A stretch of DNA of 64,000 nt, from NCBI GenBank assembly GCA_948567375.1, contig OX419755.1:18357001-18421000 (forward strand), read 5' to 3'. Shown here one piece after another: positions 20,418 through 32,700 of this stretch. Under the pieces are notes generated by a model. The model saw nothing but the letters and a program-made list of their open reading frames with translations. It ran no database searches and was not told the DNA's origin. Every line of letters begins with the position of its first letter. The first letter of the stretch is position 1. The stretch comes from Lunularia cruciata. Taxonomy: Eukaryota > Streptophyta > Marchantiopsida > Lunulariales > Lunulariaceae. The translations under genes were made by a program, and so were the position numbers.

Positions 20418-23400
20418 ATGAACCCGGAGCGCTTTACCCACAAGACGAATGAGGCTCTCGCTGCGGGACAGGAGATTGCGATCAACGCGGGCCATGCACA
20501 ATACACTCCAATTCACCTCGCTCTCGCCTTGATTCAAGACCCCGAGGGATTGTTCAGCCAGGCCGTGAGTGCAGCCCGGGGCGATGGAGCTGTCTCTTCC
20601 GTGGAGAGAGCGTTCAATCAGGCTCTTAAAAAGATCCCGTCTCAAAGCCCTGCACCCGATGAAGTTCCTGCGAATTCAGCCCTCGTGAAGTGCATTCGGA
20701 AGGCACAGTCGTTCCAGAAAAAGAGGGGAGACAGTCACCTGTCGATTGACCACATAATCATAGCAGTTCTCGAGGACTCTCAAGTCGGGGACTGCATGCA
20801 GGAGGCCGGGGTCCAAGCTGCGAAGGTGAAACAGGAATTGGAGAAAGTTCGTGGTGGCGAGGGGAAGAAGGTTGATAATGCTACTGGGGATACGAATTTC
20901 CAAGCGTTGAAAAAGTATGGAAGAGATCTTGTCGAGCAGGCTGGGAAGCTGGACCCTGTCATTGGCAGGGATGATGAAATCAGAAGAGTTGTTCGTGTTC
21001 TTTCCAGGCGGACAAAAAACAATCCTGTGCTGATTGGAGAGCCTGGGGTCGGAAAAACTGCTGTCGTTGAGGGCTTAGCGCAGCGTATCGTTAGAGGAGA
21101 TGTGCCAAGGTGAGTTACGAAATCCAGGCTTGAATTGCACGGGGTTGGGCTCTGTTTAGTATCTTCCAGTTCTTTTCCAGGGATCAAGTTTAAAATCCGC
21201 ACGCATTTCTGTAGACCTCGAACAGCAGAATTTGTATTTTCTGTCTGTAAGAGCTATAATTGAAATCGTGGGAGATTTGAGGGCTTTAGGAACCCAATTG
21301 GAACTTGGAGAAACTGATGTTGGTTTTGCACCATGATGAAATCGCGGGAAATTTGAGGTTTTACGAACCCCGATTGGAATTTGGATATACTGATGTTGGG
21401 TTTGCTCCACATGCAGCAACTTGAATGATGTACGCTTAATTGCGTTGGATATGGGGGCGTTGATCGCTGGCGCGAAGTACAGGGGAGAATTCGAAGAGCG
21501 TCTTAAGTCGGTGCTTAAGGAGGTGGAAGACGCGGAAGGGAAAGTGATTCTCTTTATCGACGAAATTCACCTTGTTCTGGGTGCCGGGCGAACCGAAGGA
21601 TCCATGGATGCCGCGAATCTATTGAAACCCATGTTGGCTCGTGGCCAGCTTCGATGTATTGGTGCCACGACTCTGGAAGAATACCGGAAGTACGTCGAAA
21701 AGGACGCTGCATTCGAACGCCGTTTCCAACAAGTAAGTCTTTGGATCTTGTGTCCGGTCGCCATTTGTATCCAAGTATAACAGGGTTTTATGATGGTTCT
21801 ACTGTGAATTGTGGGTTTTAATCGACAAAATCGGGTGATTTTGTTTATTCATTAATATCTATTTTGTTGCATTATCAACGATGTAGGTGATTAGAGCGTC
21901 TAGCATGTTCTCAAATATTTTTGCCATATCTGTGTTTCTGCTCGGGAAACTTCTCCTTTAGCAAATTAGTATTTAAAGATGTCATTGTCGGATTATTAAT
22001 CTCTACAGTGATCTGGAGTGGAAAACGTTTTAGTGAATGAACTATAGAGCCTAGAGCTGAAACTGATTTCTTGCCATCTGATTGGAATGCAGGTTTATGT
22101 CCCAGAGCCCAGCGTGCCTGATACAATTAGCATTCTGAGAGGTTTGAAGGAGAAGTACGAAGGGCATCACGGTGTCCGCATTCTTGACAAATCACTTGTT
22201 GTTGCAGCGCAGTTATCAAGTCGCTACATTACAGGTCGCCATCTCCCGGACAAAGCAATTGACTTGGTTGATGAGGCCTGCGCCAATGTTCGTGTGCAGC
22301 TGGACAGCCAACCAGAGGAAGTTGATACCCTGGAAAGACGGCGAATCCAACTGGAAGTAGAGCTTCACGCACTAGAGAAGGAGAAAGATAAGTCCAGTAA
22401 AGCTCGCTTACATGAAGTCAAGCAGGAGTTGGATGACTTGAAAGATAAACTTCGGCCTCTGAAAATGAAGTACCAACGGGAGAAAGCCAGGGTTGATGAG
22501 AGCAGAAAGCTAAAGCAGAAACGTGAAGAGATTCTTCGCAACATACAGGATGCTGAAAGAAGAATGGATCTTGCGAGAGTGGCAGATCTCAAATACGGTG
22601 CACTTCAAGACATTGAGGAGAGTATTGCCCATCTGGATGCGGATATCGGAGACAACAACATGCTTACAGAGAGTGTTGGTCCGGATCAAATCGCCGAGGT
22701 TGTAAGCCGGTGGACGGGAATTCCTGTTACCAGGCTTGGTCAGAATGAGAAGGCCAGACTTATTGGTCTCGGAGATCGACTACACCAACGAGTTGTGGGA
22801 CAAGATGACGCGGTATCAGCAGTGGCAGAAGCTGTACTTCGATCCCGAGCGGGTCTAGGAAGACCCCAACAGCCCTCTGGTTCTTTCCTCTTCTTGGGCC
22901 CTACTGGTGTTGGCAAAACGGAGCTTGCAAAGGCTTTGGCAGAGCAGTTGTTCGATGATGAAAATCAGCTCGTTCGCATCGACATGTCAGAATACATGGA
23001 GCAGCACTCCGTGGCACGACTCATCGGAGCTCCTCCAGGTTACGTCGGGCACGAAGAAGGAGGCCAACTGACAGAGTCTGTACGAAGGAGGCCTTACAGT
23101 GTTGTATTGTTCGATGAAATAGAGAAAGCGCATCCTAGTGTTTTCAACACTCTCTTGCAGCTCCTCGATGACGGACGTCTCACTGACGGACAAGGCAGGA
23201 CAGTGAATTTTAATAATACTGTCATCATCCTGACTTCGAATCTCGGTGCCGAGCACTTACTTTCCGGACTCGTCGGCGAACAGTCTATGGACGTGGCTAA
23301 AGACAAAGTCATGCAAGAGGTAACCCACTAAATTCTTAGAATAAAGACTCTCTTGTACCGGTAGTATAGAGTTTCTAATGCACCTGAGTTCGCTTACTTT

Positions 23401-23992
23401 GAGGCTGAAGGTGGGTTAACAAGAGGTCACTGCCTTTTACATTCATAAATTATTCTCACATATCATTGTGTGACGTGTGCAACAGGTCCGATTGCATTTC
23501 CGACCAGAGTTACTGAACAGATTGGATGAGATTGTGGTCTTCAGTCCACTCACACACGATCAACTGCGAAAGGTTGCCCGAATTCAAATGAAGGATGTGG
23601 CTCTGAGGTTGGCTGATCGCGGCATAGCACTCGCTGTTACTGATTCCGCTCTGGATCTTGTCTTGGCCGAATCTTACAATCCGATTTATGGAGCCCGTCC
23701 ACTTCGACGCTGGTTGGAGAAGAAGGTAGTAACTCACCTCTCAATGATGTTAATTAAGGACGAGATTGATGAGAATACCACGGTGTATATCGATTGCCCA
23801 CCTGGAGATAGGGTACTCACTTACAGAGTGGAGAAGAATGGAGGACTTGTGAATAGCGAAACGGGTGCTAAGGCTGACGTTCTCATAAGTGTTCCGAGCA
23901 CCGCATTGAATACCGCTCCTCAACAAAGTGTTAAGAAATTGAAGATCGAGGAGCACATGATGGATGAGGACGACGACGAAATGTTGGATTAA
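20418..23992 (+). CDS. HSP101: HSP101 / cytosolic ClpB disaggregase
   Basis: Four exons, 20,418-21,109, 21,417-21,732, 22,093-23,319 and 23,486-23,992, join in phase through GT-AG introns to 913 residues; plant HSP101 is about 911. The ATG giving [14 protein letters not shown] matches the family start. Domains are: N-terminal double Clp repeat (1-150), first AAA+ with Walker A GEPGVGKT (207-214) and Walker [10 protein letters not shown], a middle coiled coil with long Lys/Glu helices (about 410-520), second AAA+ with GPTGVGKT (605-612) and [11 protein letters not shown], and a C-terminal domain ending in the acidic tail [14 protein letters not shown] of cytosolic plant forms. It is a hexameric ATP-driven motor that pulls proteins from aggregates together with Hsp70, needed for heat tolerance. 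No organelle transit peptide is present. TilS follows in convergent orientation. Confidence 0.97.
21263..21415. repeat. 77-bp tandem duplication at the end of HSP101 intron 1
   Basis: GAAATCGTGGGAGATTTGAG at 21,263 recurs as GAAATCGCGGGAAATTTGAG at 21,340, and both units end in GATGTTGG(G)TTTTGC(T)CCA. The second unit contains the polypyrimidine region and the acceptor used at 21,417. Confidence 0.85.
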
Positions 23993-26032
23993 GTTCATGA
24001 GGTGCACCGCCCAACTCCACACCTTCAAGCCTGGACGCGAATCTCCCGATATACTCGATCTCGTATGGTCTGCTTTCTCAGCAGCTCAGCTCAAGGGACC
24101 ATGGCTTAAGAGCTTGGTCCAGATTAGCTTAATCACCAAGCTGAATCTTCATTATTTCATTCTTGGCGCCCTTTTTTGTTCCACATGCGGATATTTTGGA
24201 TCCATAGACCTTCCGCGACGCGGAGAAGATGAAAGCAAAGTTGGTTTCATGCTGAGCTTGAGAGCAAAGGATCTAGATGGCACTTACGATACACGCAACA
24301 ACAGCATAAGTGCAGGAGTTTGACATACGCAGATTTATAGGATGCACAAAGTGAAAAACAAATTTGCGTGTAGTTACTGAACTGGCAGAGGCTGCGATCT
24401 CAAGCATCTCGCTGGAAGATGGAATCAAATCAAAGTTTTGAGAAATGTACATATTCTGATACTGTTTTCCAAATAAAAGTGACGGTTGTTTTTGACCATC
24501 CACAATCTGATGTTTTAGACTTGCGTATGGCCTTTGTGTTATCTCACAACCTTAGGTGCAGTGAAACAAATCCACGCAGAAGCTTCACAGTTAGGAGTAT
24601 TCGCGGGAAGCGGAGTAAACTAACGATGTCAATTTCAGTTCTATTCTTGAATTGTTCCAAGGAAAAAGTAAATACATCTGCAAGGAAGCAAATAGTGAAT
24701 TACCTTGCCCGAACATGATAATGATATTGAGATGATATAGAAATATAGATATGATATAAAGAATTGATATGTCCAAATTGGTAGCAAGGCTGTCAAGTCC
24801 GTCATTGTTATTACATGCTTCAGTTTTTTGACCCGCTGTATAGAGATATAGATATGATATAAAGAATTGACATGTCCAAATTGGTAGCAAGGCTGTCAAG
24901 TCCGTCATTGTTATTACATGCTTCAGTTTTTTGACCCGCTGTATGAAAACCACCAGTTCACACAATAGGAAATATCAGTCATCAGAAAAATAGAATTTCT
25001 GAATGCCTTCAAACACAATAACATGCAATCCAGGCTGGTTTGTGATTGTTCACATTTATGAAATGTGATTGTTCTCCCTAAATTAGAGTTCAAAGATCAT
25101 TACAGTCTTGTCTTATCAGACATACGGTTTATCATGGAGTTAGAGAATTGCGGGCCTTAGATGATAAATCGTGAACATTTGGAATTGAAACATCTTCATT
25201 CATATATCAACAACACAACATCCAAAAGTAATTCAGAGAAGCGAATGTAGTTACTTGAGAAATGTCTATAGTAACGACCGATGCTTACCACAAGCCAGGT
25301 CCAAATGCATGCATTATAAAATCTATGTGATGAATATGTATGAACGCTTTCATACATATGCAAACAATATAAAAGCATACCAGACCAGACCTAAAGAAAA
25401 TCTGATGAAGTGAAACTCCTGTGGAAGTAGTGGTTACTCACATGCAGGTGAAAGCACGAGCTCATGACCTGAGCAAGCCAAGTAGCCAAGGTTTTTGTTC
25501 TTCTGGAAAGATTGAAAATTCACCGGAATCAACGGTCCAATTGTATGAACTCGTGGTAGCAGATAGACTTTGCAAGTATGCACATAGCTCCCACAGATTG
25601 GTCAGCGTTTATGATAAGGATCTGCAAAATTGTGAAGCTGCGAAGGCAAGAATGAGAAAATATATTTGATGGTGAAGATCCTCACAACCCTAGTCAACGA
25701 CACATGATACCTGGTACTGTATATATGTCAAATCGGCCCAACTTGAAAACCTGTCTGCGCATTTCTCTGAACGGAATGCACAAGTTGGCGAACGCTTCTA
25801 GGCGAGCCGGAAGAATAAGGTGTCTTCTTCGTTCCTCCGGAGCGGGGTGGGTACTCTTGAAGAATATAGAATGTATGTTTATATGTATTTTATACAAATG
25901 TCGAACTTCACTCAGAGCAGGTTACTCGTATCGTCTGATTTATCGAGCATTATAAAGTCAGATTCGAGTCAAAAACCTTCTGTAGCAGTTGAACTATTCT
26001 GGACAAAGTTTCAGACCTGACTCAAGTAATCT
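23993..26032. other. 3' flank of HSP101 and intergenic region
   Basis: No gene is supported. Small open stretches (for example 25,421-25,669) lack recognisable features. The tail-to-tail arrangement of HSP101 and TilS means both transcripts end here. It contains the 103-bp tandem duplication listed separately. Confidence 0.5.
24741..24946. repeat. 103-bp tandem duplication, nearly identical copies
   Basis: The unit from ATAGATATGATATAAAG at 24,745 recurs at 24,848 and includes CAAGGCTGTCAAGTCCGTCA and TTTTTTGACCCGCTGTAT in both. Very few differences suggest a recent event. Confidence 0.92.
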
Positions 26033-27400
26033 CTACTTTCGAGCAATGATCAGATCGTTGCCTTGCAATCGAATATGATAGCCTCCATGAATTGAAACTT
26101 GGAAAGTATTCCTAACTCCCGAACCTTCAACGCAAGTAACTTGTCTCAAGCGCTCGACAGCATCAAAACCCAAGCTCTTCCCTGTGTAGCTGTCTGTAAA
26201 CTGTTTCAAAACTCTACGCTGCAGAGCAACGGGGAGAGATTTTAGGAGCATGACGTCCAGACTCTTCTCACCTCCTGGACTCCCTATTTCTGATTCTGCT
26301 TTTGCTAAGATAGTCGCACACAGATTGGCGAGATAAAGCTGCTCTCCATGCAGAATCTCAGCCCATCTTGCCAAAGACTTATCGATCCCTTTGTTGAAAT
26401 GTTTTCTTAAATACGGAAGCAGGTCATGCCGAATTCTATTACGATCAATATCCAGAAAATGATTGCTAGGATCAGGCCACAGAGGCATCTCCATCTGCTG
26501 GTGAAGCTCCCGTAATTCGGATCTGGTAACATCCAGAAGTGGTCGTACCAAAGCAAGAGTGTACCTTGAGTCTGTAATCAGGGGCACAGTCCCCAGCTCT
26601 GGATCTTCACAGCTGTGAATGGCTTGATCTCCCTGGAAGGCAGACTGGCGAGACAGAGATGGGTCTGGGTTCAGCCATCTTTTCCAAGTCAGAGACTGAA
26701 GGCCGGAAATGCCAGTTCCTCTGAAGAGATTGTACAGAAGGGTTTCAACTCTGTCACTGGCAGTATGTGCAGTGACAATCACTTCACAGCCATGGCTTAC
26801 AGCAACTCGCTGCAGAACACCATATCTCCACGTCCGAGCACGTCCTTCTCCCAAAACAGAACCTGTGCTGACCGCTTGGTAGTAGTCCAAATTGAAGTTT
26901 TGGGCAATCTGTGCCACATGAGAGGCTGCCTCACGGGAGGAAGCAGACCACCGGTGATCACAATTTACAACGCTGAGTCTCCATCCCCAAATGGGTTTCA
27001 GTTTCACCAACAAGTGAAGTAGACACATCGAATCCTGTCCCCCAGAAACTGCCACAAGAATTTTCTGCCCTGGTCTCAAGAGCTGTTTTTCGCTGATTGT
27101 CTGGCTCAGTCTCTTCACCAACCGCGCTTCCAAATCTTTCATAGGTTTCGAGTTTTCCCTTCTATCGGAAGTTTCTGCTCCTTCCGCTAAGCAATTCCAA
27201 ACTTGCTGCGAATTTTTGCCTACTCTTTCGGCTACACCCGGTCTGCACTTCCACGGATAACAATGGTGGGACAATTTCTCTACACTGCCAGTCGCTTTCC
27301 CGATTCGTATGGAGCAGACGGGAGAAGTTGAGTGCTCCCGACCTTTTGTGGTTTTCCTGGAGACATGCAGCACGAGTGGAAGACTGACTGCCGCAGCCAT
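26033..27400 (-). CDS. TILS: tRNA(Ile)-lysidine synthase, probably organelle-targeted
   Basis: Single exon of 455 residues, ATG at 27,400 and TAG at 26,033. The P-loop signature SGGQDS (119-124) in KILVAVSGGQDSMCLLHLL defines the TilS/MesJ ATP-pyrophosphatase family. It is followed by VVNCDHRW, VIVTAHTASDRVETLLYNL, FRGTGISGL and, later, RPLLDVTRSELRELHQQ and DPSNHFLDIDRNRIRHDLLP, all typical of TilS. The enzyme uses ATP and lysine to convert the wobble C of tRNA-Ile(CAU) to lysidine so that it reads AUA. The first 85 residues precede the catalytic domain, are rich in Ser, Arg and Lys, and resemble a plastid or mitochondrial transit peptide. The C-terminal tRNA-binding domain appears complete. 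Confidence 0.93.
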   Translation of the reverse strand: MAAAVSLPLVLHVSRKTTKGREHSTSPVCSIRIGKATGSVEKLSHHCYPWKCRPGVAERVGKNSQQVWNCLAEGAETSDRRENSKPMKDLEARLVKRLSQTISEKQLLRPGQKILVAVSGGQDSMCLLHLLVKLKPIWGWRLSVVNCDHRWSASSREAASHVAQIAQNFNLDYYQAVSTGSVLGEGRARTWRYGVLQRVAVSHGCEVIVTAHTASDRVETLLYNLFRGTGISGLQSLTWKRWLNPDPSLSRQSAFQGDQAIHSCEDPELGTVPLITDSRYTLALVRPLLDVTRSELRELHQQMEMPLWPDPSNHFLDIDRNRIRHDLLPYLRKHFNKGIDKSLARWAEILHGEQLYLANLCATILAKAESEIGSPGGEKSLDVMLLKSLPVALQRRVLKQFTDSYTGKSLGFDAVERLRQVTCVEGSGVRNTFQVSIHGGYHIRLQGNDLIIARK

Positions 27401-27422
27401 AGGAAGCTCTGATAAATGTCAC

Positions 27423-28832
27423 GCCCTAGAGAACACTCCGAGCAACCTATGGCTCTTTCCTCATTCCTCGAGCGTTCCGCTTCGGGAATCACCCACCATC
27501 TTCTACGTCAGCACAAGCCTCGACCCCGTTGTGCTCACCCCTCGCTGCGTCGGCGCTATTACAGTACGAATGCTACATACTATCAAATCCATGGATTTAA
27601 GTATCATATCCATGAGTTCAGTTCAAAGTCCGTATGAGTTTACTGTCCTTTCCCTGTGCTTGAAATTTCGTGCATTGGCAATTTTGGTGCAAAGAGCCAC
27701 ACAGACGATAACGAAGCTTAACCTGATACTACTCCGATTGCTATGAGTAGGGTGTGCATTATACCACGACTGTAGAGCTCTGAGCCGAGGCAGAGATCAC
27801 TTGTAATTGAGGTTTTGGCAGCTTATGACCGTAACAAAGTTGAAGACTCAGAACTGGCTCATGTTTTGGACTTATTCGTGAGATGACTAATCTTTTCCTC
27901 GTTCCACATCCTCGACATACATGATAAACCATTGGACTGGAGATCGTGCAGAAGCTGCAAACTCGTCCTTCCGCAGGCTTTAGTAGTAAGCCATACTTGG
28001 AGTTCACAGCCGGTGGTTTGGTTAATTTAAGTAAAGCTCCAGACTCACGATTGTGTAGAGAGTTCTACGATCCCTAATTTTAGGAGAGAGACCTTTTGCC
28101 ACACCGAGGGCTGGTTCATGCTGATGAGCTTTTGCCTATTGGCAGCCCCAAATTGATTGAATTGATTGCTTACACATGGCCTCATAAGGTTAAGGTTTTT
28201 TCTTTCTCCCTCCGTTTTCCTGTACAGAGCCTTGGAAGGTGGGTCCTCCTCAGTGGCGACAGTTTTAGCGTTTCCAACGTTGATTTTCCCCACCAGTAAT
28301 ACTTGGCAGCAAATTTCGTTTGCTTGCGCAAAGATAGCATCCACTGAAACAATTTCCGTACTAACGGAGATTTTGGATTATAAGTCGAAAGAGCTGAAAT
28401 CTGCATACCCTGAATCAATTTCATCAAGAACCGAGGTAGCTACTTCCAGATAAAATGTTCAAGCATCCCCGGCAGAGAACTAAGATGCCAATGGCTAATC
28501 CTCCTCACGGCGTGTACATTTTTGGTAAAAATATCTGCTGTCCCCATGGAATTTTACACAGGAATTTGCCAAGTTCATGTGAGTATACTTCAACTGCAAG
28601 CTACTAAGCAACGTGGAGTTTTAATATCTGAAAGAGGTTGATCCGATTGAAACTCCATGTGCGTAATCTTACAGAGCAGGGCTATGACCAGAGAATTGCT
28701 GAAGATCTTGCCCGCTCTGTGAATCACCATCTTACTGCCCTTTCGAAAATTGACAATTTTCCGCTGAATTCACTCTAACTCCCAGATAAGCACGGGGGAT
28801 TTACATGACCGAGGAAATTGCATAGTGAAGAA
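27423..28832. other. Intergenic, no supported gene
   Basis: One possible coding scrap at about 28,680-28,780 (+) reads EQGYDQRIAEDLARSVNHHL before a stop, with a good acceptor CTTACAG just upstream. I could not join it to a first exon without a stop codon. The stretch at 28,096-28,453 is open in several frames but shows nothing recognisable. Confidence 0.4.
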
Positions 28833-29258
28833 TTACAAATCGGGAGGTGATTGCTTAGCATCACGACCCACTTGAGTCACAGCCCTGAAAATCTGAGAAA
28901 CCCCTGTGAATACAGCTTGCAACACGGCACCAGCTGCCACACCTGCTCCAAACACCCCGGCCAAGCTGGGTTTCGTGTCAATTTTCGCTTCTAAGATATC
29001 CAGACGTTTCGTCACAGACCCAATACTACTCGTAACAGCTCCTACTGACTTCTCCATCGCTTGAGCTCGCTTCGGAAACCTTTGCACGGCATAAGTCAGG
29101 GCCTTCTGCAGATCCTCTATCGCCTTCTCGCTTGCCGCTTGCTGATCAAGTCCCTTCTGTTTGTACAATTCAATAAGCTCCTTCGCACTTGGTGGCTTGG
29201 ATGGTGGTGGGATTGGACCTCCAGGGGGTGCGGGAAATGGTGGAGGTCGAGTACTCAT
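28833..29258 (-). CDS. Small proline-rich, coiled-coil protein of unknown function
   Basis: 141 codons from ATG at 29,258 (MSTRPPPFPAPPGGPIPPP) to TAA at 28,833. The frame is open 25 codons further upstream, but the ATG before the Pro-rich start is preferred because that upstream part is Cys/Arg-rich and unlike a protein N-terminus. Residues 1-25 are Pro-rich, 27-100 are charged and helical with KELIELYKQKGLDQQAASEK, and 103-125 (SLAGVFGAGVAAGAVLQAVF) form a small-residue hydrophobic segment that could insert in a membrane. I do not recognise the family. It is divergent from NOC2 with about 520 bp between start codons. Confidence 0.65.
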   Translation of the reverse strand: MSTRPPPFPAPPGGPIPPPSKPPSAKELIELYKQKGLDQQAASEKAIEDLQKALTYAVQRFPKRAQAMEKSVGAVTSSIGSVTKRLDILEAKIDTKPSLAGVFGAGVAAGAVLQAVFTGVSQIFRAVTQVGRDAKQSPPDL

Positions 29259-29405
29259 TTTGCAACTGGAAATTATTCTGCAAAATCTCCAACACTCAGT
29301 CCTCGACCGATTCCAGGTACAATACCCTACCAAATTTGCAGAGACAGACTACTGCCAAGAAGTGAGACTAGTAACCGAGATGTGGAAACCGAGACTCAAA
29401 ACTGA

Positions 29406-29450
29406 CTAAACCCTAACCCTAAACCCTAAACCCTGGCTAAGGCTTTAGGG
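29406..29450. promoter_or_regulatory. Telo-box cluster in the bidirectional promoter
   Basis: Four CCCTAA-type repeats at 29,406-29,434 (AAACCCTAACCCTAAACCC and onward) and an inverted TTTAGGG at 29,444-29,450. Plant telo-boxes (AAACCCTAA) are frequent in promoters of ribosomal-protein and ribosome-biogenesis genes, which suits NOC2 starting at 29,781. An interstitial telomere scar is a less likely reading because the array is very short. Confidence 0.75.
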
Positions 29451-29780
29451 TTGTTTGAGTTTTGAAACTTACTCAGCTACGGTAGTTGCATGGATGGACT
29501 TCTAAAGTTGGGTTGATTGGTACCTTGAATCCCGAGGTGGATGCCGGAGGAGGTGACAAGTTTCGGACAGATTAAGGAGGAGTTTGTGGGAAAGGAGAAC
29601 CTTTGCACGGGGTGCACAGGGTTTGGAATTCTGCACATGGGAGCAGCAGAGGAGGAATTGCGTAGTTTTGTAGACAGCAGAGGGCTGATCGATTATTTAC
29701 AGGAAGGGTGAGAAATCGGAGTAACGGTGTGTAAGGTTTGGGGTTCAGGTCAAGTCCCTTGATTTACAAGACGAGGCAAA

Positions 29781-32700
29781 ATGGTGAAGGGAAAGAAAAG
29801 CGTGAAGAAGTTCGCCCAAAAGCATTTGGGCGCCGCGCTAAAGCAGCGAAAGAAGCTGAAGCCGATGAAACAGGCTATTCGACGGCAACAAGCTGCTTTC
29901 AAACCTGGTAAAGGAGGAGCTGAAGAGGAAGAGCTTTTGGCTGATGAGAATAAACAGGGTTTGAATGCGTCGGGCTGGCCTGATCAAAAGCTTCAAAAGA
30001 AGTCCTCTTCTGAGGCTTCGAAACATAAGACTGAATTGAATGCATTGTCTGAAAAGGTACGATTACTCACAACCGTGCTAATTCAAATAATTTCATTATT
30101 TGAATTATGAGCGTAAGATCGAAATCAAACACGAGTTCGGAGTGCGCACTTCTTACTATGGCACAATCACTGGCGCAAAAGAATCGACAGGCACTTTTCT
30201 TATCTTTTACACCATAAAAATTGGCACTCAAGTTAGGTTGCAGGTTCCTGCCTTGCCACGAAAGGAGGAATTTCAGAATTTTGAACATCCGAGCGTCAGT
30301 ACGATTATCTGAAATTCTGCAATGATTTTGACTTGCAGGATCCAGAATTTTACGAGTTTCTGAAGGAGCACGACAAGGAGTTGCTGGAGTTTGAAGATGA
30401 TGAAGAGGTGAGTGTAATTGATGCGGGTTACCTCTAAAAATTTAATTAAATTTTTTTTTTGTAAAATTGTAATTTGGGAGTTAGGCTCTGTCAAGATATG
30501 AGATATTTGAGCTGGTCTAACATTTCCTTTCTGTAGGAAGAAGAGGAAGATGACGATTTGGATGCTGCTGGGGGCGAGGACGATGATACTGGTTCGCCCG
30601 CCGTTGAGGATCCCAAGGAAGGGGACTCAGCTGTCACCCTTACAACTGCCCTTGTCGATGAATGGTGTGCTGCAGTCAAGGAGAAGGGAAATTATGGAGT
30701 AGTCCGGAATTTGCTTCAAGCATTTCGTGCAGCTTGCCATTATGGAGATGGTGAAGAGGATAATTTGAACACCAAGTACAATCTTGCCAGTAGCCATGTT
30801 TTCAACAGAATCATGGTGTTTTGTCTGGTTAACATGGACGGAATTTTGAAGAGCATGCTTACTTCTAGCGCAACTTCAGGAGAGAAATCAAATTTAGAAA
30901 ATATCCTTAAGGATCCCCAAAAGAGCTCTCGATGGAAGAAAGTGGAGCCGCTGGTGAAGTCCTTCCTCGGAAATGTCCTTCACATTTTGAATCAGATGAC
31001 TGACAATGAGATGATTTCCTTCACCCTCCGGAGGCTAAAAGCGTCAGTTCCTTTCCTATCAGCACTTCCAAGGCTGTCCCGCAGATTCCTAAAGGTAGTT
31101 ATCCATTTTGATGGTCCCGTGTGTGAAGAGGATTACTTCTTACGAGCAGATCTGGAAATTTGTTTCGAGCCCCCCAAAAACGTACAATTTGTTGTTTTAC
31201 AGGCAGATTTGGATCGTGAGTCCTGCTTGGGTCGAAGATCTGAAGTTTGTATATGCGTGTCCTGCAGGTGGCTTTGCACTTTTGGGGTAGTGGAGAAGGA
31301 GCTCTCCCTGTCATAGCCCTCTTTTTTATCCGTGAAATGGCTGTGAAACTTGGGCCAGACATGTTAGACGCCGTCCTTAAAGGGGCCTACAAAGAGTTTG
31401 CCGTGAATTCAAAATTTGTAAATGCTACATCTCTGCCTCGAATCCAATTCCGATTGAGCTGTGTTGCGGAACTATACGGGATAGACATGAATGCGTCTTA
31501 CCAGCTAGCCTTCGTATTTATCCGACAGACAGCCTTCATACTCCGAAACGCGATAACTGTCAAAAGCAAGGTAGAGTGAACTACCACAAGCAGTGACTAC
31601 ACGTCTCGAGAAACATATGAACTAATGACACCTTGCCTTGGCACTCATGAGTTTTTGAGCAGAAACTCGGTACCAGAGTACTGACACTTGCTCATTTACT
31701 TCGGCACTGCGTGAGGCACTGATGAAGTCGCATGTGTTTTAGTGGAGGTTTACTATGGCCGCCTACTGCTTCCTCAGTTTGTTTAGTGTCTCAGGACTCA
31801 AGCGTCCATATCGCTTGCTGTGATATACTTTATCCAGTCCTTTGACGCTTCGCTCCTTCTCAGCCTAGAGACCATCCACTCTCTTCCCCTTCGCTCCAAC
31901 TCACATTTGTTGTTTTGCTTCATGGTTCCTATAGATGTTTTCTGTCCAATTTCAGTTCTCTTGATTGGTTTAGTTTTGACTTGTGGGTCTTCAATTACAG
32001 CTTGTCTATTTCGCTACGTGCTTTACTTCGCGCGAATTACATGATGTATATCTGTCCTCTACCGCCATTCATCAGGATATAGTGATATTTCGTTTGTGCT
32101 TAACCTCGCATTTAATCTGCTAGATCCTTTACCTTCTTTAGGGTTTCATTTCTCATCTCGATTTGCACATATCATCTTTACAATTCATATGCACACCATT
32201 TGCACGTAATGAGTTTTGGATCCCCCGTTCTTCGAACGACTTCTGCTCTCATGTCTGAATATGAACTACTGACAATTCAGTTTTATCGACTTATTCTCAC
32301 TGCAATCTAACTTTGACCTTCTAGAACCAACTTCATTGTAGTGGACCCAGCAAGTGAGGTCCTTTAAGTCTTTCAATTTACTCTTCTTTGAGTTATCCCC
32401 AGACTTATCACTGTTACTCGGCTTGTGTCCAGGATGCTTTCAAAAGCGTTTACAATTGGCAGTATATCAACTCTCTTCACTTATGGGTGAAGGTCCTCTC
32501 AATGTATGCTGCTCAACGAGACTTGCAGCCACTTGTTTATCCTCTGGCTCAGGTCATTGGAGGAGTGGCTAGGCTAGTACCTACTGCCCGCTACTTTCCT
32601 CTGCGGTTGCAATGTGTGAAGATGTTGAACCAACTCGCAGCTGCTACCAGTGCTTTTACCCCGGTGACAGCACTACTACTAGATATGCTGGAGTTCAAAG

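Noticed and set aside
20286-27400. Bacterial or organellar origin, suggested by ClpB and TilS
   Set aside because: HSP101 has spliceosomal introns and the plant cytosolic tail, and TilS has a long transit-like N-terminus; both are normal nuclear plant genes.
29406-29450. Interstitial telomere or chromosome-fusion scar
   Set aside because: Only about four repeats, placed in the promoter of a ribosome-biogenesis gene; a telo-box explains it better.
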